The position numbers and the translations under genes were made by a program. A stretch of 64,000 nt of DNA, taken from assembly GCF_004570865.1 (NCBI RefSeq), contig NZ_SPQS01000002.1:496001-560000 (forward strand), written 5' to 3'. Numbering within the stretch: the first letter of the stretch is position 1; every line of letters starts with the position of its first letter. The stretch is from Bradyrhizobium frederickii (GTDB lineage: Bacteria > Pseudomonadota > Alphaproteobacteria > Rhizobiales > Xanthobacteraceae). Below the pieces are notes generated by a model, which was not told the origin of the DNA, made no database searches, and saw only the letters and a program-made list of their open reading frames with translations. This document shows positions 37,020 to 46,454 of the stretch, one piece after another.

Positions 37020-37427
37020 GGGTTGCCCATCACGCAAGTTGCACCAATCCGCTTCAAAGTCCCCGGCGGCATGCCGATACTGACCAATGAGTTGCAATAT
37101 CCGCACCATTGGTTCGCGCACGCGGTAGCCGCCCACCCCCGGTCGGGGCTCCGGCGCATGGAGGCGCAATACTTTGTGTCAAAAAATCGGCAGCAAGGAA
37201 AGGTCAAATGAAACCTCCAGCTCCGATCGAGGCTCTGTTGCGGTATTATAGTAGTTAGATTTCCCCAAGTGGCAAGCGCGTCGAAAGTGCCCAGTCTTTC
37301 GTCACTTTCCCGCCTCAACTCCCCGGCTATACCGGCCGCCCCCGCATGGTTTTGCCCGGGTCTCCCGCCGTTTACTTCGAACCTCCTCGCGGCGAGAACC
37401 ACCCAAAACAGCAATAGGTTTCGCCCG
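37020..37427. other. Divergent promoter region between ispH and hpnN
   Basis: No gene recognised. The AT-rich stretch near 37243-37262 (GGTATTATAGTAGTTAG) is a likely core promoter region for ispH on the minus strand. The EcfG-type promoter of hpnN follows at its right end. Confidence 0.45.
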
Positions 37428-37452
37428 GGAACTCCGATAAACAGCGGGCGTT
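37428..37452 (+). promoter_or_regulatory. EcfG-type promoter of hpnN
   Basis: GGAAC at 37428-37432, a 16-nt spacer, and CGTT at 37449-37452: an exact match to the alphaproteobacterial general-stress sigma factor consensus GGAAC-N16/17-CGTT. The -10 ends 34 bp before the hpnN start. Confidence 0.75.
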
Positions 37453-37486
37453 TCCGGCAAGCTGTTTAACCGCAGAAAGAAAAGAA

Positions 37487-40075
37487 GTGCTGCAAAGCGT
37501 CGTCGTTGCCATCGTCAGGGCCTGCACCCGGTTTGCCTCCCTCGTCGTCGTTCTCGGGCTCCTGCTGTCGGTGGGCGCGGGCTATTACGCGTCCCGGCAC
37601 TTCGCCATCAACACCGACATCAATTCGCTGATTTCTCAAAATCTCGACTGGCGCAAGCGTGACCAGCAGTTCGACAAGGCGTTCGATCAGAATGAATTAA
37701 TCCTGGCTGTGGTCGAAGCCCGAACGCCCGAGATGGCGAGCGCGGCGTCAGACGCGCTCTATGCCAGGCTGAAGGACGACAAGACCAACTTCCAGTCGAT
37801 GCACCAGCTCGGCAGCGGCGAGTTCTTCGAGAAGAACGGCCTGTTGTTCCTGCCGACGGAAGAGGTCGGCAAGATCACCGGCGAGTTCGAATCCGCCGCG
37901 CCCCTGATCGAGATCATGGCCGGCGATCCCTCGATCCGCGGCCTGACCGGCGCGCTGGAGACCGGACTTGCCGGCGTCAAGCGCGGCCAGGTCAAGCTCG
38001 ACAACACCGCGCGGCCCTTCAACCTGATCGCGCAGACGGTCGAGACCGTGCTCAACAAGGGCAATGCGAGCTTCTCCTGGCGCGAGCTCGTCAGCGACGA
38101 GCCGCTGAAGGATAGCGACAAGCGCGCCTTCATCGAGTTCAAGCCGGTCCTCGACTACAACGCATTGGAGCCCGGCAAGGATGCCACCGATGCGATCCGC
38201 AAGGCCGCTGCAGATCTGGATTTTCCGGCCAAATACCAGGCGCGGGTGCGGCTGACCGGCCCGGTCCCGATCGCCAATGAGGAATACGCCACCGTCCAGG
38301 AGGGCGCCGTCATCAACGGCGTCGGCACGGTTCTCGTCGTGCTGGTCATCCTCTGGCTCGCGTTGCATTCCTCGAAGATCATCTTCGCCGTGTTCGTCAA
38401 TCTGTTCGTCGGCCTTGCGCTCACGACCGCCGCCGGCCTGATGATGGTCGGATCGTTCAATCTGCTGTCGATCGCGTTCGCGGTGCTGTTCGTCGGCCTC
38501 GGCGTCGATTTCGGCATCCAGTACAGCGTCCGCTACCGCTCGGAGCGCTTCAAGCACAACGATCTTTCCGGCGCGCTGGTGCTGGCGGCCAAGCGCTCGG
38601 CAGTGCCGCTGTCGCTCGCGGCGATGGCGACCGCCGCCGGCTTCCTCTGCTTCATGCCGACCGACTACAAGGGCATCGCGGAGCTCGGCCAGATCGCCGG
38701 CGTCGGCATGCTGGTGGCGTTCCTCTCCTCGATCACCGTTCTGCCGGCCATGCTGAAGCTGCTGAACCCGCCGGGCGAGAAGGAGCCGGTCGGCTACGCC
38801 TTCCTGGCGCCGCTCGACCACTTCCTGGAGAAGCACCGTGTGCTGATCGTCGGCGGCACGCTGCTGCTGGCGCTCGGCGGCCTGCCGCTGCTCTACTTCA
38901 TGAAGTTCGACTTCAACCCGATGAACCTGCGCAATCCGAAGGCCGAATCGATTGCGACCTTCCTCGATCTGCGCAAGGACCCCAACACCGGCGCCAATGC
39001 CATCAACGTGATGACGACGTCGGAGGAGCAGGCAAGGCAGGTCGAGGCGAAGCTGGAGAAGGTGCCCGAAGTGCTGCGGGTGATGTCGCTCGACAGTTTC
39101 GTGCCGCAGGACCAGCCGCCGAAGCTGAAGCTGCTCGCGCAGGGCGCCAAGGTGCTGAACCCCGCACTCAACCCCGATCAGATCGATGCGGCGCCGTCGG
39201 ACCAGGAAAACGTCGAGGCGCTGAAATCCTCCGTCGATAATCTGCGCCGGACCGCGGGCGAGGCGAAAGGGCCGGGTGCGGTCGCCTCGCGCCGTCTGGC
39301 AGACGCGCTCGAAAAGCTCGCCAATGGAGACGAGGCCACGCGGAACAAGGCGCAGGACGTGTTCGTCACGCCGATGAAGGTCGTGTTCGACCAGCTCAGA
39401 AACGCGATGCAGGCAGAGCCTGTCACCCTGAAATCACTGCCGCCCGACCTCGTCAGCGCCTGGAAGAGCAAGGACGGCATTATCCGCGTCGAGGCGCTGC
39501 CCAAGGGCGATCCGAACGACAACGACACGCTGCGCAAATTTGCGGCGGCGGTGCTCGTTGCCGAGCCGACCGCGATCGGCGGGCCGGTCTCGATCCTGAA
39601 ATCCGGCGACACCGTGGTGCGGGCGTTCATCCACGCCGGCATCTATGCGCTGCTGGTGATCGGCCTCTTGCTGTGGATCACGCTGCGCCGCTTCGTCGAC
39701 GTGCTGATGACGCTGGTGCCGCTCCTGGTTGCGGGCGCGGTCACGCTCGAGATCTGCGTGTTGATCGGCCTGCCGCTCAACTTCGCCAACATCGTCGCGT
39801 TCCCACTGCTGCTCGGCGTCGGCGTCGCCTTCAAGATCTATTATGTCGTGGCCTGGCGCTCGGGCAGGACCAACCTGCTGCAGACCAGTCTGACCCGCGC
39901 GATCTTCTTCAGCGCGCTGACGACGGCGACCGCGTTCGGCAGCCTGTGGCTGTCGAGCCATCCCGGCACGTCCAGCATGGGCAAGCTGCTGGCCCTTTCG
40001 CTGGTGACGACGCTCGCGGCGGTGCTGCTGTTCCAGCCGGCCCTAATGGGCAAACCCCGCAATCTCAGGGAGTAG
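37487..40075 (+). CDS. hpnN: Hopanoid transporter HpnN (RND/MMPL)
   Basis: An 862-residue inner-membrane RND protein with two MMPL modules: TM1 about residues 15-35, a long periplasmic domain, a TM2-6 block (about 275-420), TM7 near 450, a second periplasmic domain including an Asp/Glu/Lys-rich helical region, and TM8-12 near the end. HpnN moves hopanoids to the outer membrane in Rhodopseudomonas. The start is GTG 37487. Its own EcfG-type promoter lies upstream. The 3' end overlaps the convergent DUF2147 gene by 33 nt. Confidence 0.9.
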   Translation: MLQSVVVAIVRACTRFASLVVVLGLLLSVGAGYYASRHFAINTDINSLISQNLDWRKRDQQFDKAFDQNELILAVVEARTPEMASAASDALYARLKDDKTNFQSMHQLGSGEFFEKNGLLFLPTEEVGKITGEFESAAPLIEIMAGDPSIRGLTGALETGLAGVKRGQVKLDNTARPFNLIAQTVETVLNKGNASFSWRELVSDEPLKDSDKRAFIEFKPVLDYNALEPGKDATDAIRKAAADLDFPAKYQARVRLTGPVPIANEEYATVQEGAVINGVGTVLVVLVILWLALHSSKIIFAVFVNLFVGLALTTAAGLMMVGSFNLLSIAFAVLFVGLGVDFGIQYSVRYRSERFKHNDLSGALVLAAKRSAVPLSLAAMATAAGFLCFMPTDYKGIAELGQIAGVGMLVAFLSSITVLPAMLKLLNPPGEKEPVGYAFLAPLDHFLEKHRVLIVGGTLLLALGGLPLLYFMKFDFNPMNLRNPKAESIATFLDLRKDPNTGANAINVMTTSEEQARQVEAKLEKVPEVLRVMSLDSFVPQDQPPKLKLLAQGAKVLNPALNPDQIDAAPSDQENVEALKSSVDNLRRTAGEAKGPGAVASRRLADALEKLANGDEATRNKAQDVFVTPMKVVFDQLRNAMQAEPVTLKSLPPDLVSAWKSKDGIIRVEALPKGDPNDNDTLRKFAAAVLVAEPTAIGGPVSILKSGDTVVRAFIHAGIYALLVIGLLLWITLRRFVDVLMTLVPLLVAGAVTLEICVLIGLPLNFANIVAFPLLLGVGVAFKIYYVVAWRSGRTNLLQTSLTRAIFFSALTTATAFGSLWLSSHPGTSSMGKLLALSLVTTLAAVLLFQPALMGKPRNLRE

Positions 40076-40678
40076 GCAGATGTCGCCGACCGGATCGGTG
40101 GCGCTCTTCTGACCGGGTTTGGCTGCGCCGGCGGCCTTCGGGGCTGCGGGCGCAGGCGCTGGCGCTGCGGCCGTCGTCGTAGCTGCGGCTTTCGGCGCCG
40201 CGCCGGTGGGCTGCTTTGGCGCGCCTTTGGCCATGGCATTGGCGGTGCTCAAGGGGATCGGCGGGCCAACCCGAGTCCAGGTCTCGCCGCCGCAGAGGAA
40301 GCCCATCACGCAGCCCTTGATTTCGAGCTGGTCGGGACCGCTCGGCGTGATGGTCGCGCTATAGGTCTGGCCGTCCTGGGCGTTGTAGACCTGTCCCTCC
40401 CACTGATCGGCGCCTGGCTTCTTCTTCATGTCGATCAGCGTCACCATGCCCAGCGTCGGCCTGTTCTTTTTCGAGACATCCGGATTGTTCTCGTCGCGCC
40501 CGCCGGGCTGCTTTTCCCAGGAGACTGCGCCCCACATGCTGCCATTGCATTGGGCGACGCGGATGTTGGCGACGCCGTCGGCAACCCGCCAATCGCCGGT
40601 GGGGTCGGCGGCGAGCGCCGGGGTCAGGCAGGTGTAACCGCCAGCCAGTATTAGTCCGGTGTAAAGGGCTAAACGCAT
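40043..40678 (-). CDS. DUF2147 periplasmic protein with low-complexity tail
   Basis: A 211-residue protein with a signal peptide (residues 1-23, ending TPALAA). The mature N-terminal part is a DUF2147 beta-barrel: DPTGDWRVADGVANIRVAQC, MWGAVSWEK, GQVYNAQDGQTYSATI and LEIKGCVMGFLCGGETWTRV. Residues 150-195 are an Ala/Pro/Lys-rich spacer, followed by a short Cys-containing end. Function unknown. The start at 40678 has GAGGAAC just upstream. Its 3' end overlaps the 3' end of hpnN by 33 nt. Confidence 0.85.
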   Translation of the reverse strand: MRLALYTGLILAGGYTCLTPALAADPTGDWRVADGVANIRVAQCNGSMWGAVSWEKQPGGRDENNPDVSKKNRPTLGMVTLIDMKKKPGADQWEGQVYNAQDGQTYSATITPSGPDQLEIKGCVMGFLCGGETWTRVGPPIPLSTANAMAKGAPKQPTGAAPKAAATTTAAAPAPAPAAPKAAGAAKPGQKSATDPVGDICLLPEIAGFAH

Positions 40679-40819
40679 GATAGTTCCTCGGCAGTGCAAC
40701 ATGGTCTAAAGCTGTGCTTGCGAAGATGGTCCGAAAAAGGGCAAAAGGCCGCACAGACCGTTTTGAGTAACGGTCCCTTTTCAGTTGACGAGACGACCCT
40801 CAACCGAAGTATGTAACGG

Positions 40820-42211
40820 ATGCACAGCCCAAATCCAGACATGTCTCAGCTATTCGCGGACCGTCAGGCCCAGCGCAGCACCCTGCATAATCGGTATCTG
40901 AACGAGCAGTTCGTTCGGGTCCTCAAGACCATCGGCTACGATGTCGGCTTCCAGAAAGGGCAGGGCCAATATCTCTACGATCGCGACGGCGCCCGCTATC
41001 TCGACCTGCTGTCCGGCTTTGGCGTGTTTGCGATCGGGCGCAATCATCCGGTCATGCGCGAGGCGCTCAAGAGCGTGCTCGATGCCGACCTGCCCAACCT
41101 CGTCCAGTTCGACGTCTCGACGCTCGCCGGCGTGCTCGCCGAGCGGCTGCTGAAATACGTCCCCTATCTCGACAAGGCGTTCTTCGCCAATTCCGGCGCC
41201 GAATGCGTCGAAGCCGCGATCAAATTCGCGCGTGGCGCGACGGGGCGTCCCGGCATCGTCTATTGCGCCCATGGCTATCACGGTCTGACCTATGGCGCGC
41301 TGTCGCTCACCGGCGATTCGAATTTCCGCAACGGTTTCGAACCGCTGCTGCCCGGTTGCACCCCGATCCCGTTCAACGACCTGGCGGCGCTCGAAAAGGC
41401 GCTGGCCTCGCGCGAGGTCGCGGCCTTCGTCGTCGAGCCGATCCAGGGCAAGGGCGTCAACATGCCCACCGACGAGTTCCTGCCCGGCGCGGCCGCGCTC
41501 TGCAAGAAATACGGCACGCTGTTCGTCGCCGACGAGATCCAGACCGGCATGGGCCGCACCGGCCGCTTCCTCGCGGTCGAGCACTGGAACGTCGAGCCCG
41601 ACATGGTGCTGCTGTCGAAGTCGTTGTCGGGCGGCCACGTGCCGGTCGGCGCGGTGCTGACGCGCAAGGCCATCTTCGACAAGATCTTCAACCAGATGGA
41701 CCGTGCGGTGGTGCACGGCTCCACCTTCTCCAAGAACGACCTCGCGATGGCCGCCGGCATCGCCACGCTCGATGTCATGGAATCCGAGAAGCTGATCGAG
41801 TCCGCCGCCAAGCGCGGCGCCGAGCTGCGCCTCGCGCTGACCCGCATGGTGCCCGGCTACGAGCTGATGAAGGAAGTCCGCGGCAAGGGCCTGATGATCG
41901 GCGTCGAGTTCGGCCCGCCGAAATCGCTGCGCCTGCGCGCCTCCTGGAACGTGCTGGAGACCGCCAACAAGGGCCTGTTCTGCCAGCTCATCACCGTGCC
42001 GCTGTTCAAGGATCACAAGATCCTCACGCAAGTCGCCGGCCATGGCAGCCACACCATCAAGCTGCTGCCGCCGCTCACCATCACCGAGGAAGACTGCACC
42101 TGGATCGAAAAGGCGTTCGACGACGTCATCGCCGGCAGCCACAAGGTTCCCGGCGCGATCTGGTCGCTCGGCAAGACGCTGGTGGACAACGCGGTGCGAA
42201 GGTCGGCCTGA
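40820..42211 (+). CDS. hpnO: Aminobacteriohopanetriol-forming aminotransferase HpnO
   Basis: A 463-residue class III (ornithine-type) PLP aminotransferase. The PLP Lys is K267 in LLSKSLSGGHVPVGAV; the cofactor loop ANSGAECVEAAIKFAR and the VADEIQTGMGRTG segment are intact. In Rhodopseudomonas-type hopanoid loci this enzyme, HpnO, makes 35-aminobacteriohopanetriol. Its place immediately after hpnN supports this over a basic-amino-acid role. It has its own upstream gap of 141 bp from the divergent DUF2147 gene. Confidence 0.86.
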   Translation: MHSPNPDMSQLFADRQAQRSTLHNRYLNEQFVRVLKTIGYDVGFQKGQGQYLYDRDGARYLDLLSGFGVFAIGRNHPVMREALKSVLDADLPNLVQFDVSTLAGVLAERLLKYVPYLDKAFFANSGAECVEAAIKFARGATGRPGIVYCAHGYHGLTYGALSLTGDSNFRNGFEPLLPGCTPIPFNDLAALEKALASREVAAFVVEPIQGKGVNMPTDEFLPGAAALCKKYGTLFVADEIQTGMGRTGRFLAVEHWNVEPDMVLLSKSLSGGHVPVGAVLTRKAIFDKIFNQMDRAVVHGSTFSKNDLAMAAGIATLDVMESEKLIESAAKRGAELRLALTRMVPGYELMKEVRGKGLMIGVEFGPPKSLRLRASWNVLETANKGLFCQLITVPLFKDHKILTQVAGHGSHTIKLLPPLTITEEDCTWIEKAFDDVIAGSHKVPGAIWSLGKTLVDNAVRRSA

Positions 42212-42266
42212 GGCGGTCTAGCACGGAGCTGCGGGATCCAACCGGCCGCACGGCACGCGGTGAGAT

Positions 42267-42316
42267 GGGCCCCGGCTCAGCAGCGCATCACTTGCGTGCT
42301 GCGCGGCGTCCGGGGC
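42267..42316. repeat. Palindromic repeat, short copy (family G), possible hpnO terminator
   Basis: GGGCCCCGGCTCAGCAGCGCA pairs with TGCGTGCTGCGCGGCGTCCGGGGC around a short loop. It lies between the convergent ends of hpnO and the alpha/beta hydrolase gene and could end both transcripts. Confidence 0.65.
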
Positions 42317-42323
42317 ACGAGAC

Positions 42324-43205
42324 CTATTTCGTGAACTCCCGCACGGCTGCGACCACGGCCGCCGGCACTTCCTGAGCCACGCAATGTCCGGCTTCCTCGA
42401 AGACCTGCGTGCTGGCCCGCGGAATCAGCGACACGGCGCGTCGCGCCATCTCCCAATAGATCGGCCCTGATTTCCCGGAGGTCGTCACGCGCACCGGGCA
42501 GTCGATCTCGGCGAGCGAGGCAAACGGATTGCCGCGGGCGTCGCCAGCGTACACCTGCTCCATCACCTCGTAGATCGGATGCAGGATTGCGGACTCGATC
42601 TCGGGTGTGCAGCAGAGTCGGACGCGGTCATCGTCGAGCGGCACGAAGCCGTGGCGCACATAGGCGCGAAGCGAAGTCTCGGTCCAATCCGCAAACGCAG
42701 GCGCTGTGCGGTAGCGCTCGAAGACGGCGTCGGCGCTGTCGAACTCGGCGCGTCGGCGCAGCGTGCCTTGGACGCGGGCGACGGATTCGTCGCTCAATCC
42801 GCCGGAGCGCGTCCTGCGCGGATCCATCACCGTTGGCTCCATCACGAACAGGTGCGTGAAGTGGCCGGGCAAGAGCTTCGCCGCGAGCAGGAGATCGGTC
42901 GCGCCCGCGCTATGGCCGATGCCGTAGACGTTGCGCAGCTCGAGTGCATCCATCACCCGTCGGACGTCATCGGCAAAATCCAGGAAATGATAGGCACCGG
43001 GCTTGTGGCTGGCGCCATGGCCGCGGCGGTCCAGCGCGTAGACGGTGCAGGTCGATGCAAGCTCGCACGCGACCTCGTCCCAGACGGCGGCGACGAAGCC
43101 GGTGCCGTGCACGAGCAGGGCGGGTGGCTTGCCGCGCTCCCCCCATTGCAAGATGGCGATCTCTGCACCGGCCGGGCCGATTGAAAAACGCTGCGGGCTG
43201 GTCAT
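42324..43205 (-). CDS. Alpha/beta hydrolase
   Basis: A 293-residue cytosolic serine hydrolase. Oxyanion-hole motif LLVHGTGFVA, nucleophile elbow GIGHSAGAT near residue 100, and His in EEAGHCVAQE. The cap region is unremarkable. It follows the GMC oxidoreductase gene by 12 bp on the same strand, so the two form an operon, perhaps oxidising and then hydrolysing a small organic substrate. Substrate unknown. Confidence 0.86.
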   Translation of the reverse strand: MTSPQRFSIGPAGAEIAILQWGERGKPPALLVHGTGFVAAVWDEVACELASTCTVYALDRRGHGASHKPGAYHFLDFADDVRRVMDALELRNVYGIGHSAGATDLLLAAKLLPGHFTHLFVMEPTVMDPRRTRSGGLSDESVARVQGTLRRRAEFDSADAVFERYRTAPAFADWTETSLRAYVRHGFVPLDDDRVRLCCTPEIESAILHPIYEVMEQVYAGDARGNPFASLAEIDCPVRVTTSGKSGPIYWEMARRAVSLIPRASTQVFEEAGHCVAQEVPAAVVAAVREFTK

Positions 43206-43217
43206 GATGGCGGGACG

Positions 43218-44837
43218 CTACTTCGCATCCTCCAAAATCATCGCAGAGCCCTTTTCGGCGATCATCGCGGTCGGCGTGTTGGTGTTGCCGGACGTGATCG
43301 TCGGCATGATCGAGGCATCGACAATGCGCAGGCCTTCGAGCCCGTAGAATCGCAGGCGCTCGTCGACGACCGACATGGGATCGCTCACCGCGCCCATCTT
43401 CGCCGTGCCGACGGGATGGAAGATGGTGGTGCCGATATCGCCGGCGGCTTTTGCCAGCGCGGCGTCGTCGTCGCCGACGGTGGGACCGGGCAGATATTCG
43501 CTTGGGCGATATTTGGCGAGCGCTTTCTGCTGCATCAGGCGGCGCGTGGTGCGGATGGCATCGGCGGCGACCTGGCGGTCGTCGTCGGTCGACAGATAAT
43601 TCGGCGCGATGATCGGCTTCTCGTCCGGGCTCGCCGAGCGCAGCCGCACGATGCCGCGTGAGGTCGGCTGCAGATTGCAGGCGCTCACGGTGATGGCGGG
43701 GAAACGGTGCAGGGGATCGCCGAACTTGTCGAGCGACAGCGGCTGCACGTGGAACTGGATGTTGGCGCGGGCGCGCGTCGCATCGGAGCGGGTGAAGATA
43801 CCGAGCTGCGAGGGCGCCATCGTCAGGGGACCGCGGCGGCGGAAGGCGTAGTCGAGGCCCATCAGCCCGCGTCGGAACAGATTGTAATAGGTCTCGTTCA
43901 GGGTGCGCACGCCCTCGACCTTGTAGATCGCACGCTGCTGCAGATGGTCCTGCAGGTTGCGCCCCACGCCGGGCCTGTCCATGACGATGTCGATGCCGAG
44001 CGGCGACAGCCAGTCGGCGGGCCCGATGCCGGAGCGATGCAGCACCTGCACCGAGCCGATCGAGCCGGCCGAGAGGATCACCTCGCGTTTCGCGCGCGCC
44101 TCGATCATCTCGCCGTTCTGGATGAAGCGTACGCCGACGGCGTGGCCCTGCTCGATGATCAGGCGGTCGACCAGCACGTGCTTCTCGAGCCGCAGGTTCG
44201 CCCGGCTCAAGGCCGGCTTGAGGAAGCCGCGTGCCGAGGACCAGCGCCGGCCGCGCTTCTGGTTGACGTGGAAATAGCTGGTGCCTTCGTTGTCGCCGGT
44301 GTTGAAATCCGGGATGCGCTTGATGCCCATTTCCTCGGCGGCATCGCCGACGGCATCGAGAATGTCCCATGACAGCCGCGGCGCTTCGATGCGCCATCCG
44401 CCGCCGGCGCCGTGATGCTCGCTCGCGCCGAGGAAATGGTCCTCGAGCTTCCTGAACAGCGGCAGCACGTCGTCGTAGCCCCAGCCGGTCATGCCGAGCT
44501 GGCGCCAGTGATCGTAATCGGCAGCCTGTCCGCGCATCGAGATCATGGCGTTGATCGCCGAGCAGCCGCCGATCACCTTGCCGCGGGGATAGGCGAGCGA
44601 ACGCCCGTTCAGCCCCGGCTCGGCCTCGGTCTTGAACATCCAGTCCGAGCGCGGATTGCCAATCGCGAAGAGATAGCCGACCGGGATATGGAACCAGATC
44701 CAGTTGTCGTCGCCGCCGGCTTCGAGGATGAGCACGCGGTTCTTGGGCTCGGCCGAGAGCCGGTTGGCGACGATGCAGCCGGCCGTGCCGGCCCCGACGA
44801 CAATGTAGTCGAACTCACCTTCGAGCCGCCTTGGCAT
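43218..44837 (-). CDS. GMC-family FAD-dependent oxidoreductase (choline/alcohol dehydrogenase type)
   Basis: A 539-residue flavoprotein. The ADP-binding fold is FDYIVVGAGTAGCIVANRL (residues 9-27) with an E in LILEAGG; the first GMC signature is near GRSLAYPRGKVIGGCSAIN, and the C-terminal catalytic region reads HPVGTAKMG and TSGNTNTPTAMIAEK. It resembles choline dehydrogenase but no betaine genes are near, so an alcohol substrate is more likely. ATG 44837 has GGTGGAAG upstream; the frame extends to 44888 into a repeat. Confidence 0.91.
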   Translation of the reverse strand: MPRRLEGEFDYIVVGAGTAGCIVANRLSAEPKNRVLILEAGGDDNWIWFHIPVGYLFAIGNPRSDWMFKTEAEPGLNGRSLAYPRGKVIGGCSAINAMISMRGQAADYDHWRQLGMTGWGYDDVLPLFRKLEDHFLGASEHHGAGGGWRIEAPRLSWDILDAVGDAAEEMGIKRIPDFNTGDNEGTSYFHVNQKRGRRWSSARGFLKPALSRANLRLEKHVLVDRLIIEQGHAVGVRFIQNGEMIEARAKREVILSAGSIGSVQVLHRSGIGPADWLSPLGIDIVMDRPGVGRNLQDHLQQRAIYKVEGVRTLNETYYNLFRRGLMGLDYAFRRRGPLTMAPSQLGIFTRSDATRARANIQFHVQPLSLDKFGDPLHRFPAITVSACNLQPTSRGIVRLRSASPDEKPIIAPNYLSTDDDRQVAADAIRTTRRLMQQKALAKYRPSEYLPGPTVGDDDAALAKAAGDIGTTIFHPVGTAKMGAVSDPMSVVDERLRFYGLEGLRIVDASIMPTITSGNTNTPTAMIAEKGSAMILEDAK

Positions 44838-44857
44838 TCTGCTTCCACCCGGACAGG

Positions 44858-44966
44858 CGTCACGCCCGGGCTGGTCCCGGACATCCACGCGCTTTCCGTT
44901 CTAATAGTCAGAGGTGGACGGCCAAGACAAGTTGGAGACGAGCCGGCCGCAAGCCCGGCCATGACG
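44858..44966. repeat. Palindromic intergenic repeat (family A)
   Basis: CGTCACGCCCGGGCTGGTCC at the start mirrors AAGCCCGGCCATGACG at the end, with CATCCACG near the left arm and GTGGACG on the right. The closely similar copy at 46305-46390 is better preserved. It lies in the divergent gap between the GMC gene and the M20 gene. Confidence 0.7.
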
Positions 44967-45059
44967 ACAGGACAGGGCTACCCTCGATCTGCGGAAGTTA
45001 GCTGGACTGATGCTTGCATGGTAGACAGTGCCATAGTTTCAACAAAGCTTGAGACCTCC

Positions 45060-46232
45060 ATGCCCATCGTGAACCGCGTCGCCGACCTTCAATCCGATAT
45101 TCAGGCTTGGCGCCGGGACATCCACCAGCATCCCGAGCTGCTGTACGACGTCCACCGCACCGCAGCATTCGTGGCGGACCGGCTGCGCGAGTTCGGCTGC
45201 GATGAGGTCGTGACCGGCCTCGGCCAGACCGGCGTGGTCGGCGTGATCAAGGGCAGCAAGCCGGCCGGCGAGGGACTCAAGGTGATCGGCATGCGCGCCG
45301 ACATGGACGCGCTGCCGGTCGAGGAGCAGACCAATCTGCCTTACGCCTCCAAGATCCCGGGCAAGATGCACGCCTGCGGCCATGACGGTCACACCGCGAT
45401 GCTGCTCGGGGCCGCCCGCTACCTCGCCGAGACCCGCAACTTCGCCGGCGATGCCGTGGTGATCTTCCAGCCGGCCGAAGAGGGCGGCGCCGGCGGCGCG
45501 GCCATGGTCAAGGACGGCCTGATGGAGCGCTTCGGCATCGAGCAGGTCTACGGCATGCACAACGGCCCGGGCATCCCGGTCGGCTCGTTCGCGATCCGGC
45601 CTGGTCCGATCATGGCGGCGACCGACGAGGTCGACATCATGATCGAGGGCCTCGGCGGCCACGCCGCGCGGCCGCACAAATGCATCGATTCCGTGCTGGT
45701 TGGCGCGCAGGTGATCACCGCCCTGCAATCGATCGTCGCGCGCAGCGTCGATCCCCTGGAATCGGCCGTGATCTCGATCTGCGAATTCCACGCCGGCAAC
45801 GCCCGCAACGTCATTCCGCAGACCGCGATTCTGCGGGGCACCATCCGCACGCTCTCGCCCGAGGTGCGCAAGCTGGTCGAAAAGCGCGTGCACGAGGTGG
45901 TGGCGGGCGTCGCCCAGATCACCGGCGCCAAGATCGACCTGCATTACAAACGCAACTATCCCGTCGTGAACAACCACGCCGCCGAGACCGAGGTGGCGCG
46001 CCGCATCGCCAAGCAGGTCGCGGGCGAAGCCAATGTGCACGAGATGCCGCCGCTGATGGGCGGCGAGGATTTCGCCTACATGCTGGAAGCGCGGCCCGGC
46101 GCCTTCATCTTCTGCGGCAACGGCGACAGTGCCGGCCTGCATCACCCCGCCTACAATTTCAACGACGAGGCGATCGTCTACGGCACGTCCTACTGGGTGA
46201 AGCTGGTCGAGGAACAGCTGGCGGCGTCGTAA
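45060..46232 (+). CDS. M20-family amidohydrolase (hippurate hydrolase/aminoacylase-like)
   Basis: A 390-residue zinc/manganese peptidase-like enzyme. Metal ligands: HACGHDGHTAM near residue 101, the catalytic Glu pair in IFQPAEEGGAGG, His in EFHAGNARNVIPQ region, and C-terminal MGGEDFAYM. It cleaves N-acyl amino acids such as hippurate or indole conjugates; the exact substrate is not visible. ATG 45060 (MPIVNRVADLQSDIQ) gives the normal family length although the frame is open far upstream. Confidence 0.92.
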   Translation: MPIVNRVADLQSDIQAWRRDIHQHPELLYDVHRTAAFVADRLREFGCDEVVTGLGQTGVVGVIKGSKPAGEGLKVIGMRADMDALPVEEQTNLPYASKIPGKMHACGHDGHTAMLLGAARYLAETRNFAGDAVVIFQPAEEGGAGGAAMVKDGLMERFGIEQVYGMHNGPGIPVGSFAIRPGPIMAATDEVDIMIEGLGGHAARPHKCIDSVLVGAQVITALQSIVARSVDPLESAVISICEFHAGNARNVIPQTAILRGTIRTLSPEVRKLVEKRVHEVVAGVAQITGAKIDLHYKRNYPVVNNHAAETEVARRIAKQVAGEANVHEMPPLMGGEDFAYMLEARPGAFIFCGNGDSAGLHHPAYNFNDEAIVYGTSYWVKLVEEQLAAS

Positions 46233-46304
46233 GGCTTTTTCTTACCTCGCCCCGCTTGCGGCAGGGCAATCCCGTATGAGGGTTGGCACCGACAGCAACC
46301 ACAG

Positions 46305-46390
46305 CGTCATGGCCGGGTCTGTCCCGGCCATCCACGCCTTTCCACGCAGCACTGAGAACGTGGATGCCCGGGACAAGCCCGGGCATGACG
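46305..46390. repeat. Palindromic repeat (family A) nested in another palindrome (family D)
   Basis: CGTCATGGCCGGGTCTGTCC plus GGCCATCCACG is mirrored by CGTGGATGCCCGGGACAAGCCC plus GGGCATGACG. Around it an outer palindrome runs from CGCCCCGCTTGCGG near 46246 to CCCTCTCCCCGTAAGAACGG and GGCGAGGG near 46446, so one repeat seems to have inserted in another. The outer right arm forms a hairpin just before the pit stop codon. Confidence 0.75.
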
Positions 46391-46454
46391 ACGTCTGCCG
46401 AAGGTTCAAAAGCAATTGCCCTCTCCCCGTAAGAACGGGGCGAGGGAGAAGTCT

